Source: Betaproteobacteria bacterium | GTDB lineage: Bacteria; Pseudomonadota; Gammaproteobacteria; Burkholderiales; Burkholderiaceae | Direction: 5' to 3' | DNA: 64,000 bases | Assembly: GCA_009927445.1 (NCBI GenBank) | Contig: RFMZ01000267.1 | Coordinates: forward strand, 20,005 to 84,004 | Part shown: one piece after another, positions 54,710 to 64,000 of the stretch | Layout of the letters: every line of letters begins with the position of its first letter | Numbering within the stretch: the stretch's first letter is position 1 | Translations under genes and position numbers: made by a program | Notes under the pieces: generated by a model | What the model saw: the letters and a program-made list of their open reading frames with translations, nothing else | The model's database searches: none | Told to the model about the DNA's origin: nothing

Positions 54710-55653
54710 ACCGTTTATTCAAAAAGGAGAGTGGTTCTGCGACGATTACTGCTTTAATTGTGGTGAGTATTAGTACATTAATCATTTCTGGGTTAATGTG
54801 GCGTCAAGAAGTGCAGGTTCGGCAATTAGAGCACCGTAGACTTCAACAACAAGCAGTTTGGATTGAGCGGTCTGCGATTGATTTGGCGCGGGTAGTCTTG
54901 CGTGAAGATCTCAGAAATAGTGGCGCTGTGGATTTTATCGGTGAGCCATGGTCATTACCTTTAGCGCAAAGTAGAGTCGCCGATTTTTTTAAAAGTACTG
55001 ATTTACCCTACGAAATTGAGAATATGACAATTCGGGGGCAATTAATTGACGCGCAGAGTCGATTTAATCTTCGGAATTTGTTAAGTAACGATGGTCAGCA
55101 ATTAAATTCGGTAGGAATTTTGATCTACAGTCGATTATTAAATGTATTAGGATTAGATGGTCAGCTCGCCAATCCTACGGCATTATTTTTATTGAAAAAT
55201 GGCTTAGCATTCAATCATCCGGAGCAACTTCGCGGTGTTACAGGCTATAGTGATAAAAGTATTCAATTATTAAGTCAATATGTGGTCACTCTGCCTCAAG
55301 TAACACCAATTAATCTGAATACTGCCTCGAGAGAGGTTTTGATGGCAATTTCTCCAAGTGTTTCGCGGGACGACGCGGAAAAAATAACTCTTGCTAGAGT
55401 TATGCAACCGTTTAAGTCCAGCGGGGATTTTTTGAAGTTGCTTGAAAGCTCAGTGCGTTCGGGATCTCAGGTGGTGATCGATAATAGTCAAATCGACGTA
55501 AAATCTCAATTCTGGTTAGCTCAGTCTGATATTGAGCTTGGCAGGAGTCATTTTTTAAATGTAACGTTGATACAACGCACCAATAATTTATCGGAAAAGG
55601 GCAATAGTACACAAGTGATTTGGACGCAATTATCTAATTCGATCAGGCCATGA
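54706..55653 (+). CDS. gspK: Minor pseudopilin GspK
   Basis: A 315-residue protein from the ATG at 54706, overlapping the gspJ stop; a longer TTG-started frame is less likely. The leader KKESGSATITALIVVSISTLIISGLMW lacks the usual Glu+5, as is typical of GspK. The large C-terminal domain has QLIDAQSRFNLRNLL and INLNTASREVLMAISP, the GspK helix-hairpin-helix-like region. It caps the pseudopilus tip. Confidence 0.93.
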   Translation: MNRLFKKESGSATITALIVVSISTLIISGLMWRQEVQVRQLEHRRLQQQAVWIERSAIDLARVVLREDLRNSGAVDFIGEPWSLPLAQSRVADFFKSTDLPYEIENMTIRGQLIDAQSRFNLRNLLSNDGQQLNSVGILIYSRLLNVLGLDGQLANPTALFLLKNGLAFNHPEQLRGVTGYSDKSIQLLSQYVVTLPQVTPINLNTASREVLMAISPSVSRDDAEKITLARVMQPFKSSGDFLKLLESSVRSGSQVVIDNSQIDVKSQFWLAQSDIELGRSHFLNVTLIQRTNNLSEKGNSTQVIWTQLSNSIRP

Positions 55654-56849
55654 GTACGGTCATTATTCTTTGTCCTGCGATGCCCCACCAATCCAACATC
55701 GATGACTGGATAGAGGGGGAGGTATTGACACAATTTTCATGGAACCTCCAGGGCCCCAAAAATCTCTCTGGCGTTGGCCGAATTGCGGACATTCCATTTG
55801 TAGATGAGGCTATTGTCTATCTGGACACCGCCGATGTTCGGTTGGTGAGCACGCTAGTACCGCCGATCCGTGGCAAGCAATTACAACAAGTCATCGTGAA
55901 TTTATTAGAAGATCAGTTGTTAAGTAGTATGCAGCATAAGACGTTGATTGAGCTTACACCAAATGATGTCGCTGAGAAAACTTTTGCGGTGATTAATCAG
56001 TCTTGGTTGCAATATCTTCTCCAAGAATTACAAAAACTCTCGACGCGCAGAATCGTGCTCTTACCGGACTGTTTCATTTTGCCCTTTTCGATTGATATAA
56101 AACAGGATGCCTACACTCCTGAGGCAGATCAGATCAAGTTACTCACCAGGACTAGCTTGTTGATGGGGGCTGCTTGGCGAGAAAAATATTCCCCTGAACC
56201 AGGGGGAGTTGTTTTACCTTCGGTGGCTGATTTTCAGGGTGCAAGTGCTATGGACTGGCCATTTATTCTGAAAAATTATCGTCAGTTTTTAAATGAGAAC
56301 CCACAAATCAGTTTGATACCGAGTAACTTTCGTTTTCAGCGGGAGAGTAGTCAGGCTGAGGCGGCGCATCACGCGTGGCAAAGTTTTGCGACCTGGCTAG
56401 GTGTTTACCGGTGGTTGCTGATCTGTTTAGTTGGTGCAGTTGCGTTGCATGCAGGTTTTTTAGGGGCGGTTGTTTATAAGACTTGGCAATGGGATCAACA
56501 GATGCTCAAGCTTGCGCAGGCCAAGATCAGTTCACGCTTGATTGTTGATACCAATTCTTTACCAGAGTACATTGACATTGCGCGTGGCCAAGTTCGGCAA
56601 TCTGGTCAGCTGAGTCAAGCGGATTTCTTGCCAATGCTTGAGCAGTTGAGTAAGTTGCTCCAGCGATTAGGTGGCGTTGTGCCAACGCGCGTTGTTTTTA
56701 ATGAACGTGGGATATTATTTGAATTATCTTCTGCAATGACGGCGCAGGATGTTTTTAAAAAGAGCGGTGAGATGCATCTACAAATCATTGTTTTAGGAAA
56801 TAATCAGTTCTTGTTACCAATTTTTGCCGGTTTAAGAGAGGCTAAATGA
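55650..56849 (+). CDS. gspL: Type II secretion protein GspL
   Basis: A 399-residue bitopic inner-membrane protein: a cytoplasmic actin-like domain (about 1-240), one membrane helix (about 256-276, WLLICLVGAVALHAGFLGAVVY) and a ferredoxin-like periplasmic domain. It anchors GspE to the membrane and binds GspM. Overlaps gspK by ATGA; one base separates it from gspM. Confidence 0.9.
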   Translation: MSTVIILCPAMPHQSNIDDWIEGEVLTQFSWNLQGPKNLSGVGRIADIPFVDEAIVYLDTADVRLVSTLVPPIRGKQLQQVIVNLLEDQLLSSMQHKTLIELTPNDVAEKTFAVINQSWLQYLLQELQKLSTRRIVLLPDCFILPFSIDIKQDAYTPEADQIKLLTRTSLLMGAAWREKYSPEPGGVVLPSVADFQGASAMDWPFILKNYRQFLNENPQISLIPSNFRFQRESSQAEAAHHAWQSFATWLGVYRWLLICLVGAVALHAGFLGAVVYKTWQWDQQMLKLAQAKISSRLIVDTNSLPEYIDIARGQVRQSGQLSQADFLPMLEQLSKLLQRLGGVVPTRVVFNERGILFELSSAMTAQDVFKKSGEMHLQIIVLGNNQFLLPIFAGLREAK

Positions 56850-56850
56850 C

Positions 56851-57384
56851 GTGAGTAAATTTCTAAGTCAACTGAGTGGCTTACGGATTTTGGCGCCATC
56901 ATCTGCTAAAAATCGGGGCAATCAATTTGGTATAACTACTCCTTATCGAAGAGTACTATTTATACTAGCTTTGATTTTGGTAGTGGTGATATATTTTATA
57001 TGGACACAACCTATCCAAGAGGCTATTTTAAAACGGTTGGCTGGTAAACCAGTCCAAATGTTCGAGTTAGAAAATCTGCTCACTCAGGCAAGTACGCCAT
57101 TATCTGCTGATATACAGTATGTTTTACCACTGAGTGAAGCTGATTTACCTAAAATTCGGGATTATTTACGAAACCAAGGTATCAAGCCAAGTTTGTTGCG
57201 GATTATCGCGGTTCCGCAGACTACTTTAGAGTTGCAGGCTAAAGATGTTTCCTTTGAAATCGTTGTGGCAGTGATGAAAGAATTACAACGTCGTTGGCAG
57301 ATCACGCCTTTTTTGGCTGAAATAGTTAGCGGTCAATCGGCTGGCATGGTTGATATGTTGATAACATTTAAACAAGAAAAATGA
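56851..57384 (+). CDS. gspM: Type II secretion protein GspM
   Basis: A 177-residue inner-membrane protein starting with GTG at 56851. One membrane helix (about 32-50, VLFILALILVVVIYFIW), then a coiled-coil-like stretch and a small periplasmic ferredoxin-like domain. It pairs with GspL in the assembly platform. Identified by size, topology and position; sequence conservation is low, as is normal for GspM. Confidence 0.85.
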   Translation: MSKFLSQLSGLRILAPSSAKNRGNQFGITTPYRRVLFILALILVVVIYFIWTQPIQEAILKRLAGKPVQMFELENLLTQASTPLSADIQYVLPLSEADLPKIRDYLRNQGIKPSLLRIIAVPQTTLELQAKDVSFEIVVAVMKELQRRWQITPFLAEIVSGQSAGMVDMLITFKQEK

Positions 57385-58157
57385 GTCTTTTACTGAAACC
57401 TATTTCTTACCAAAAGAGATTCCTTAGTTGGTTTTTGATGATTGCTTTGCTGGTGGTGTTGATAATTCATCAATTACCTGCCCGGTGGGTGAACCGTATA
57501 GTTGCAGATCAGACATTTTGCCAAGTGCATTTAAAAGATATCTCTGGAACGATTTGGCAGGGTAGTGCATCTCTAGGAATTGCGCAATTAGTACCTGGTT
57601 CAACTACGTGTAGTCGATCAAAAACGATCACAGAACGATTTAATTGGGATTTAAAATGCTCTTTGAGCGATTGGTCGTGTTTTTTGAGGGTTGAACATCT
57701 CGCTTTTGAAAAACCACTGATAATTAGCTGGGCTGATGGCCGGTGGAAGCTTGCCAATAATATTTTGAAGATATCTGCGCATTTATTAGAAAACTTGGGT
57801 AGTCCATGGAATACCATTAAGCCAGTTGGGCAATTGACTGCTAGCTGGTCTGATCTGGAATTAGGGCAAGGCGGGCTGGGGAGTTTAAGGATTGTGATGC
57901 ATGAAATGTCAAGTCCAATGAGTCCCGTCGTACCACTGGGTAGTTACGAGATTATGATGAATATGGCGATGTTAGATCAGTGGGATCTAAAAACGCTGAT
58001 GGGACCTCTGGTTTTAGCCGGACAGGGTAAGATACACGACCGGCAGTTATCTTTTGTTGGTCAGGCCTTTGCCTTAAACCAAAATACGGAATCACTGGTA
58101 AGTTTGTTATCCTTGATAGGCGTGCAGCAGGGCGATATTTATCGTTTGCAATTTTGA
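57381..58157 (+). CDS. gspN: Type II secretion protein GspN
   Basis: A 258-residue protein with an N-terminal membrane helix (about 15-33) and a periplasmic part: LPARWVNRIVADQ, DISGTIWQGSASLGIA and the C-terminal LSLIGVQQGDIYRLQF are typical of GspN. GspN is present in only some type II systems and its role is unclear. Overlaps gspM by ATGA. Confidence 0.88.
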   Translation: MSLLLKPISYQKRFLSWFLMIALLVVLIIHQLPARWVNRIVADQTFCQVHLKDISGTIWQGSASLGIAQLVPGSTTCSRSKTITERFNWDLKCSLSDWSCFLRVEHLAFEKPLIISWADGRWKLANNILKISAHLLENLGSPWNTIKPVGQLTASWSDLELGQGGLGSLRIVMHEMSSPMSPVVPLGSYEIMMNMAMLDQWDLKTLMGPLVLAGQGKIHDRQLSFVGQAFALNQNTESLVSLLSLIGVQQGDIYRLQF

Positions 58158-58168
58158 GAGTATTTGTG

Positions 58169-60316
58169 ATGCAATATTTGTTGAGAAAACTGGTTATTTT
58201 AGGAAGTTATCTGTTCTTCGGGATAGGTTTGGGATATGCGCAGCCCAGTACCACGGACAGTATTAACTTGGCTTTTTTTAATACGGATATTGAAGCGGTG
58301 GTTAGTGCGATAGCAAAAGCCACGAATCAGACGATCATCTTAGACCCCAAGGTTAAGGGTGTAATGAGTTTATCTAGTGTTCGCCCAGTTTCATCTGTAA
58401 AAGCCTTAGAGGCTTTGTCAACAGCTCTTAGAATGAATGGTTATGCCTTAATTGATGCAAATGGTACCTACCGCGTCGTCACTGATGCAGACGCGAAATT
58501 ACAAAGTACTTTAGTCACTGGTAAGCGCATTGGTGGTGATGAGGTGATTACGCGCGTCTTTAAATTACAGCAAGAGTCGGCCAATAACTTAGTTGCGACC
58601 CTCAAGCCTTTAGTTTCACCAAATAGTTCGATGAATGCGTATTCAGGTAATAATTCCATTGTCATTACGGACTACGCCAGTAACATCCAGCGGATTGCCC
58701 AGCTAATTGCTTCATTAGATACCCCAGATGCTGGCAACGTCCAAAGTATTCAGTTGAAAAATGCCACGGCGCTAGAGACAGTTGCTTTATTAACCAAGAT
58801 ATTTGATACAACCAATACAGCTAATCCGGAGCCGGCTTTTAAGATTGCGTTTGTTGCTGAGCCAAGGAGTAATTCGATATTAATTCGTGGGGGGACCTCG
58901 GATAAGCTGGCCCAGGTACGAAATTTAATTGCCAATTTAGATGTTCCTCAAAAAGAGAAGTTTGGTAATATTTGGGTCGTCCCGTTAAAAAATGCCGACG
59001 CCACCAAATTGGCGATCACCTTACGGGCTATTGTTGCTGCTGATGCCTCTTTATCTGCCCAGGCAACGGGTCAACAACTCGGTGTTCAGACTTTACCAAA
59101 TCCAGCGATGAATCAAAATCCAAGCGCAAGTCTAAATTCGGCTAATGTAGCCAATGTCAGTTCTGGGCAAATGGGTTCGAGCGCTTCTACTTCTGCATTG
59201 ACTAGTTCTAGTGCGCCGTCTACTGGCGGCATTATTCAGGCGGATCCCTCGACGAATTCACTTATTATTACAGCTAGTGAACCCCTCTTTCGTAATTTGA
59301 AACAAGTCATTGAACAACTAGACAAGCGGCGTGCCCAAATCTATATAGAAGCATTGATTGTCGAGTTGAGTGCAGCGGACGCTGCCCAGATTGGTGTGCA
59401 GTGGCAAAATATTTCTGGTACGAGTAATAATGCAGTCTATTCAGGAACCAACTTTAATGCTGGAGTTGGGACTGGCGCAAACGTGGTTAATTTGAGTAGC
59501 AGCACGAACGCCATTTTAAGTGGTGGTGGCGCGGCGGCCACGGTCGCGCCAGCCGCTGGTTTAAATTTGGGTTTAATCAAAAGTTTTGTAGGCGGAACAG
59601 GAATTTCTGCACTTGTAAATGCCCTAGAGTCGCGAGCTGGCACGAATATCCTATCGACACCTAATTTGATGACGCTCGATAATGAAGAGGCTAGGATTGT
59701 GGTTGGTCAAAACGTCCCGATTATTACTGGTCAGTTTTCGCAGGGGACGGTCAGTTCAACTGGGGTAAACCCATTTCAGACAGTTGCTCGTCAGGATATT
59801 GGGGTGACTTTGCGAGTTAAGCCACAGATTTCTGAAACGGGGACGATTAAGTTACAGATTTATCAAGAGGTTTCTTCAATAAATACTAGCCTATCAACTA
59901 CGACTGGTGGATATGTCTTGAATAAAAGAAATATTGAGTCCAATGTGTTGGTTGACGATGGTCAAATGTTAGTGCTCGGTGGTTTAATGCAAGATAGCTA
60001 TACAGATAGTGCTTTTAAGGTACCTTATTTGAGTAATATTCCTTATTTAGGGGCGCTGTTTCGGTCCGATGCGAAGACCAGAGAGAAGTCCAATTTGATG
60101 GTCTTTTTAAGGCCAAAAATAGTCAAAGACGAGAATGAGTTAAAGAATTTGTCGGATAGTTCTTTTAATTCGATGAATCAAAAGAGAGAAAACTTTGAGC
60201 AAGCTCCTAAATTAATTCCCAAGGAAAAATTACCGACTTTGGATGAATTCTCAACGATTCAGACACCAAGTAGTAAAGAGTCGAGTCCCTCGGCAGTGCC
60301 TTTTTCTGTGAAATGA
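58169..60316 (+). CDS. gspD: Type II secretion secretin GspD
   Basis: A 715-residue outer-membrane secretin from the ATG at 58169; TTG at 58154, overlapping gspN, would add five residues. A signal peptide (about 1-25, GIGLGYAQ) is followed by N0 (INLAFFNTDIEAVVSAIAK), N1-N3 repeats (VFKLQQESANNLVATLKPLV, IQLKNATALETVALL, VVPLKNADATKLAITLRAI) with a Ser/Asn/Ala-rich insert in N3, and the secretin domain (VGQNVPIITG, QDIGVTLRVKPQI, VDDGQMLVLGGLM). It forms the outer-membrane channel. No lipobox is seen. No pilotin gene is in the window. Confidence 0.97.
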   Translation: MQYLLRKLVILGSYLFFGIGLGYAQPSTTDSINLAFFNTDIEAVVSAIAKATNQTIILDPKVKGVMSLSSVRPVSSVKALEALSTALRMNGYALIDANGTYRVVTDADAKLQSTLVTGKRIGGDEVITRVFKLQQESANNLVATLKPLVSPNSSMNAYSGNNSIVITDYASNIQRIAQLIASLDTPDAGNVQSIQLKNATALETVALLTKIFDTTNTANPEPAFKIAFVAEPRSNSILIRGGTSDKLAQVRNLIANLDVPQKEKFGNIWVVPLKNADATKLAITLRAIVAADASLSAQATGQQLGVQTLPNPAMNQNPSASLNSANVANVSSGQMGSSASTSALTSSSAPSTGGIIQADPSTNSLIITASEPLFRNLKQVIEQLDKRRAQIYIEALIVELSAADAAQIGVQWQNISGTSNNAVYSGTNFNAGVGTGANVVNLSSSTNAILSGGGAAATVAPAAGLNLGLIKSFVGGTGISALVNALESRAGTNILSTPNLMTLDNEEARIVVGQNVPIITGQFSQGTVSSTGVNPFQTVARQDIGVTLRVKPQISETGTIKLQIYQEVSSINTSLSTTTGGYVLNKRNIESNVLVDDGQMLVLGGLMQDSYTDSAFKVPYLSNIPYLGALFRSDAKTREKSNLMVFLRPKIVKDENELKNLSDSSFNSMNQKRENFEQAPKLIPKEKLPTLDEFSTIQTPSSKESSPSAVPFSVK

Positions 60317-60366
60317 TTCGGATTATTTCGTTTTCTCGTGTGCCGTTTTGCAAATAAGGTATAAAA

Positions 60367-61767
60367 GTGTTCAAGATCCCCTTCTCGTATAGCAAAGCGC
60401 ATGAAGTCCTCTTGCAATCTTCGGGGGGGCAGGCGGAAGTTTTATGGCATAGCACCAACACGCCTTGGCATTGTATTCAAGAGGTCATGAGTCTGGTTGG
60501 GCCGATTCATCGGCAATTAAAGCCGAGTGCTTCTTTATTACAAGAAATTAATGCAGCTTATGCCCGGGACGATACCGATGCTGCTCAAGTAGCGGATGAA
60601 GTAGAGGAGTCAGTTGACTTATCGCAGTTATTACAAGAGATGCCGATTGCACAAGACTTGTTAGAAATGACCAATGATGCCCCCGTCGTGAGGATGATTA
60701 ATAGTCTTTTGAAGCAGGCTAGTCGAGATGGCGTATCGGATATTCATTTGGAAGTTTTTGAGCGGCAGTCGGTCGTGCGATTTCGAGTTGACGGCCATTT
60801 AAGAGATATTGTCAATATGCGTAAGGATTTGCATAGCGCCCTCGTCTCGCGGATTAAGATCATGGCTGCCCTAGATATTGCCGAGAAAAGATTACCGCAG
60901 GACGGTCGTATTTCCTTGCGGGTTGGTGGTCGTCCGATTGATGTTCGTGTATCCACTTTGCCAACAGCACATGGTGAGCGGGTTGTTTTACGAATTCTAG
61001 ACAAAGACTATAGTAAATTAGACTTAGTTCGTCAGGGCATGAGCGAGCACACTTTTTTAGAGTTTGATGCTTTAATTCACCGGCCGCATGGCATTGTTTT
61101 AGTAACGGGTCCTACAGGTAGTGGAAAAACGACTACTTTGTATGGTGCTTTGTTACGTCTTCGATCGACGGTGAATAACATTATGACGGTTGAAGATCCG
61201 ATTGAATACAACTTAGATGGGATTGGACAGACGCAGGTAAATCCCAGAATTGACATGAACTTTGCTCGGGCCCTTCGAGCGATTTTGCGTCAGGATCCGG
61301 ATATTGTCATGATTGGGGAGATTCGTGATTTAGAAACTGCCCAAATTGCTATTCAGGCCTCTTTGACAGGGCACTTGGTTTTAGCAACCCTGCACACCAA
61401 TGACGCTCCTTCGGCGGTTACTCGGCTGATTGATATGGGGATTGAGCCGTTTTTACTTTCATCTTCTTTACTGGGCGTTTTAGGTCAACGGCTCATTCGA
61501 TTAATTTGTGCGAGTTGCCAGGGTGTTGGCTGCTCTGTATGTGGTGCTTCGGGGTTTAGTGGTCGGGCTGGCGTTTATGAATTAATGACGATCAACGATG
61601 CCATCCGCGATTTAATTCATCAGTCTGCAGCAGAAAGTAGTATCCGTCAAAAAGCCCAATTAGGTGGTATGCGAACAATGGCTGAAGATGCGCAGAGGTG
61701 GTTTGATGCTGGGAAGACGACGCAACAAGAGATTCTGCGCGTCACTGGCAACTCGGTACCTGATTAA
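60367..61767 (+). CDS. gspE: Type II secretion ATPase GspE
   Basis: A 466-residue hexameric ATPase that drives pseudopilus assembly. Start is GTG at 60367 with AAGG eight bases upstream. Walker A is GPTGSGKTTTLYGA (about residues 248-261), then the Asp box, Walker B VMIGEIRD, the His box LATLHTNDA and a zinc-binding cysteine cluster CASCQGVGCSVCG near residue 381. The N-terminal arm is a short version of the GspE N1 domain. It works with GspL and GspF. Confidence 0.97.
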   Translation: MFKIPFSYSKAHEVLLQSSGGQAEVLWHSTNTPWHCIQEVMSLVGPIHRQLKPSASLLQEINAAYARDDTDAAQVADEVEESVDLSQLLQEMPIAQDLLEMTNDAPVVRMINSLLKQASRDGVSDIHLEVFERQSVVRFRVDGHLRDIVNMRKDLHSALVSRIKIMAALDIAEKRLPQDGRISLRVGGRPIDVRVSTLPTAHGERVVLRILDKDYSKLDLVRQGMSEHTFLEFDALIHRPHGIVLVTGPTGSGKTTTLYGALLRLRSTVNNIMTVEDPIEYNLDGIGQTQVNPRIDMNFARALRAILRQDPDIVMIGEIRDLETAQIAIQASLTGHLVLATLHTNDAPSAVTRLIDMGIEPFLLSSSLLGVLGQRLIRLICASCQGVGCSVCGASGFSGRAGVYELMTINDAIRDLIHQSAAESSIRQKAQLGGMRTMAEDAQRWFDAGKTTQQEILRVTGNSVPD

Positions 61768-61771
61768 CGCT

Positions 61772-62992
61772 ATGCCACGTTTTCATTTTGAAGCAGTATC
61801 GTATTCTGGAAGTACTGAAAAAGGAATATTAGAGAGTGACTCTTTACAATCTGCTCGGCAACTATTACTGAGTAAGCAACTTGTTCCTATCTCGCTGAGC
61901 CCCTATCAAGAACACTCGAAGAAGAGTATTTGGCAGCAAATCACCTTCAGCAAGCAGCGCCTTAGTCAAGATGAATTAGCCTTTTTTACGAAGCAGTTTG
62001 CTTTATTAATTCGCTCTGGCATACCCATTGATCAGGCTTTGGCAATTTTGTCAGAAGAGACGACTTCTTCCCATGTGCAGGATATTTTAGAGGGTGTCTT
62101 AGATGAAATACGATCTGGTATGCCACTTTCAAAGGCGATCAGTACGCAGCCGAAATCTTTTGATACCTTGTATCAGGGTATTGTTGCAGGTGCAGAGCAA
62201 AGTGGAAAATTAGGCTTAGTCTTACAAGAATTATCGCTGTTTTTGGACAAGCGGCAAGCTCTGCGACAGCAAATAACGAATGCTTTAGTATATCCAGCGC
62301 TATTAATTAGTATCTCGATCATGGTGGTTATCTTTTTGATGACGAGTGTAGTGCCGCAGATTGCGAGAGTTTTTGCTAGTTCAAAGCAGCAATTACCATT
62401 TTTAACGCGTTTTATTTTAGGCTTATCTGAGTTTTTAACGACCTGGGGTTGGCTCTTATTAGTAATTTTATTATTGACTAGTTTTTGTGCACATTTTCTC
62501 ATCAAAAATGAGCGGATCAGAAAGTCCTTTGACGGATTGTGTCTGAATTTACCGATGATTGGCCATTTAATCCGATCATTTGAAGTTGCCCGTTTTGCCA
62601 ATAGTATGTCGATGATGATTGCCGCGAACGTGCCGATACTGGATGCTTTGCAGAGTGCCAGGCAGACCCTATCCAATGTGGTTTTACAGTTTGCCATTGT
62701 GGATACTGAAAAGCGGGTACGAGAGGGTACCAGTTTTTCACGTGCACTTGGTATGACGGGGGTATTTCCAAGTTTATTGATTCATTTGATTCGGGCGGGA
62801 GAATCTTCTGGTCAACTAGCGCAAATGTTAAAGTACGGTGCCCAAAATGCTGAGTTAGATGCCCAGCAAAAAACGAAGATGATTTCGACTTTATTAGAGC
62901 CCATTTTGATTTTACTCATGGGCGTGATTGTTTTGGCGATTGTCCTCGCGGTAATGGAGCCTATTTTGGAAATGAACTCAGGTATTCGTTAA
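61772..62992 (+). CDS. gspF: Type II secretion platform protein GspF
   Basis: A 406-residue polytopic inner-membrane protein from the ATG at 61772, four bases past the gspE stop. MPRFHFEAVSYSGSTEKGILES is the usual GspF entry. Two homologous T2SSF domains each hold the FTKQFALLIRSGIPIDQAL / FANSMSMMIAANVPILDAL helix, followed by membrane helices (about 172-194, 215-237 and 375-400). It forms the platform that the ATPase rotates. Last gene of the type II operon. Confidence 0.97.
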   Translation: MPRFHFEAVSYSGSTEKGILESDSLQSARQLLLSKQLVPISLSPYQEHSKKSIWQQITFSKQRLSQDELAFFTKQFALLIRSGIPIDQALAILSEETTSSHVQDILEGVLDEIRSGMPLSKAISTQPKSFDTLYQGIVAGAEQSGKLGLVLQELSLFLDKRQALRQQITNALVYPALLISISIMVVIFLMTSVVPQIARVFASSKQQLPFLTRFILGLSEFLTTWGWLLLVILLLTSFCAHFLIKNERIRKSFDGLCLNLPMIGHLIRSFEVARFANSMSMMIAANVPILDALQSARQTLSNVVLQFAIVDTEKRVREGTSFSRALGMTGVFPSLLIHLIRAGESSGQLAQMLKYGAQNAELDAQQKTKMISTLLEPILILLMGVIVLAIVLAVMEPILEMNSGIR

Positions 62993-63029
62993 GTCTTGAG
63001 CAAAGTGCCTAGCATCCTGACAGCAGGTC

Positions 63030-63260
63030 TTAGTTAGACATCGAGGTTGACTCTTTTAATTTGGTTTTAGCGGTATCACTGATATCTAAAACCACTGATG
63101 GTGAGATTGGGTTAGGCGTTGAATTGGATTGGGTAGCTACTTGATTGAGTTTGGTTTCATCATTGTTGATGGTAGTTGAAGATTTGGTTGGGGTAAGACT
63201 TGAGTCAAGTTTAGAGAAGACTTGATCTGCTGAGCTAAGAGCATAGGAAGAGACATTCAT
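63030..63260 (-). CDS. Small soluble protein, unknown
   Basis: A 76-residue, Ser/Thr/Asn-rich, cysteine-free protein with no membrane segment. The stretch VVLDISDTAKTKLKES resembles a short motif (hydrophobic-x-SxxA) seen in many small motility-linked proteins; this is only a resemblance. AAGGAT lies eight to thirteen bases before the ATG. I do not recognise a family. Confidence 0.55.
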   Translation of the reverse strand: MNVSSYALSSADQVFSKLDSSLTPTKSSTTINNDETKLNQVATQSNSTPNPISPSVVLDISDTAKTKLKESTSMSN

Positions 63261-63370
63261 AGCGCAATCCTTTTAATCCGTAATAATAATAACTATATCA
63301 TTATTACTTATTGAGAGGAATTTTTTGGTTGACGGGGGCATCAAACTGGTAAGTTTATAAAGAGATTTCT

Positions 63371-63997
63371 ATGAGTTCGATTTTAAAGCAGTTACTTGGT
63401 ATAAAAAATCCAGTTTTTTTACAACAACTCATGGACGCCATGTGTAAGCCAATCGATCCCATGGTTAGCGAGGCTTTATTACAAGTTGGTGAGCTGTTGG
63501 ATGAAGTTTCTGGGGAATTTGATGTAAAAAGTGCAGAAATACAGGCATTTGATCAGGTTCTGAGGGAACAAGACGCGGCTGCGATTAGCGCACTCCAAAC
63601 GTTAAAGCTGGCAAAGCCCAATGAGGTAAGTATTTTAAATAGTTTGTGGCAGATCTCCTCGGGCAAGCCTTTGGGCAGTGAGTTTAGTCCGCTACTGGGT
63701 CTTAAGCAACTACAAAGTGATACAAAAGCGGCTTTGCTTGCAATCCAACAGTTGCAGGTACAACTCAAGTACCTTCGGCATATTTCCAGTGCCGTGCGAA
63801 AAATTACCAAGGAGCGTCAATTCGGATCGCAAAGTTCCAAGGAGGCTGTTTCTGAGTTAACTGAATATCTCTTAAATCGAAGAACAAGATCGATTTTAAA
63901 CCAGGCTTATGAACGAGGTTGGATGCCAGAGGTCTCCTTAAACAGTTCGGCAGAGCGAGCAATTTTTAAAGAAATTTGGTATTTGGTGAAAAAGTAA
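63371..63997 (+). CDS. Helical soluble protein, unknown
   Basis: A 208-residue, Leu/Gln/Ser-rich protein, probably all-helical, with no signal peptide or membrane segment and one cysteine. It opens MSSILKQLLGIKNPVFLQQLM and ends GWMPEVSLNSSAERAIFKEIWYLVKK. The middle (LKQLQSDTKAALLAIQQLQVQLKYLRH) has coiled-coil character. Start ATG follows AAGAG. It stops three bases before the window end. No family recognised; not obviously related to type II secretion. Confidence 0.65.
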   Translation: MSSILKQLLGIKNPVFLQQLMDAMCKPIDPMVSEALLQVGELLDEVSGEFDVKSAEIQAFDQVLREQDAAAISALQTLKLAKPNEVSILNSLWQISSGKPLGSEFSPLLGLKQLQSDTKAALLAIQQLQVQLKYLRHISSAVRKITKERQFGSQSSKEAVSELTEYLLNRRTRSILNQAYERGWMPEVSLNSSAERAIFKEIWYLVKK

Positions 63998-64000
63998 AAA

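Noticed and set aside
62173..62697. 174-codon minus-strand frame inside gspF
   Set aside because: Lys/Asn-rich shadow of the GspF membrane helices; the sense protein is unmistakable.

Overview
The window reads as a chromosomal segment of a betaproteobacterium of the order Burkholderiales, probably a Burkholderiaceae member with moderate GC such as Polynucleobacter or a relative. This rests on gene content and order: a FixJ-type two-component pair between folD and aceE-aceF-lpdA, a lipoyl domain on LpdA, two Bug/TctC-type solute-binding proteins, a phasin, and a type II secretion locus with gspC divergent from gspG. The assignment is inference; no rRNA or tRNA gene is present to test it.

Left part (1-25.9 kb), core metabolism: the end of ntrC; a minus-strand block of sensor kinase, response regulator, folD, prlC and xth; the divergent pyruvate dehydrogenase operon aceE-aceF-lpdA; purT; a phasin; a deacetylase-fold protein; a DMT exporter; a PBP7-like peptidase; an IclR regulator with a ModA-like protein that lacks a signal peptide; the pyrD-bpt-aat-NUDIX block, which holds both bacterial N-degron transferases; a cyclophilin; and an SOS-controlled umuDC operon with a near-perfect LexA box.

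Middle part (26-50 kb), more accessory: acnB with a strong terminator; small membrane proteins; a YiaW/HlyD/outer-membrane-factor export cluster with no recognisable pump, followed by an RfaH-type antiterminator broken by a one-base frameshift; two sets of carboxylate-catabolism genes (Bug receptor, BKACE, cyclase; and dehydrogenase, HpcH aldolase, amidohydrolase, Bug receptor, 2-oxoglutarate dioxygenase), each next to operator-like palindromes; a MoxR/DUF58/VWA/serine-protease group; and a ManC-type sugar nucleotide enzyme.

Right part (50-64 kb): a possible GT-C membrane protein, divergent gspC, a tightly overlapped gspGHIJKLMNDEF operon, and two unrecognised genes.

A cross-cutting feature is the number of short degenerate tandem repeats (units of 7, 8, 12, 13, 14 and 18 bp) in gaps between genes. 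I saw no CRISPR array, insertion sequence, prophage or defence island. The best candidates for something undescribed are the pumpless export cluster, the 45.4-50.1 kb catabolic operon with its promoter-operator, and the intergenic repeat habit.
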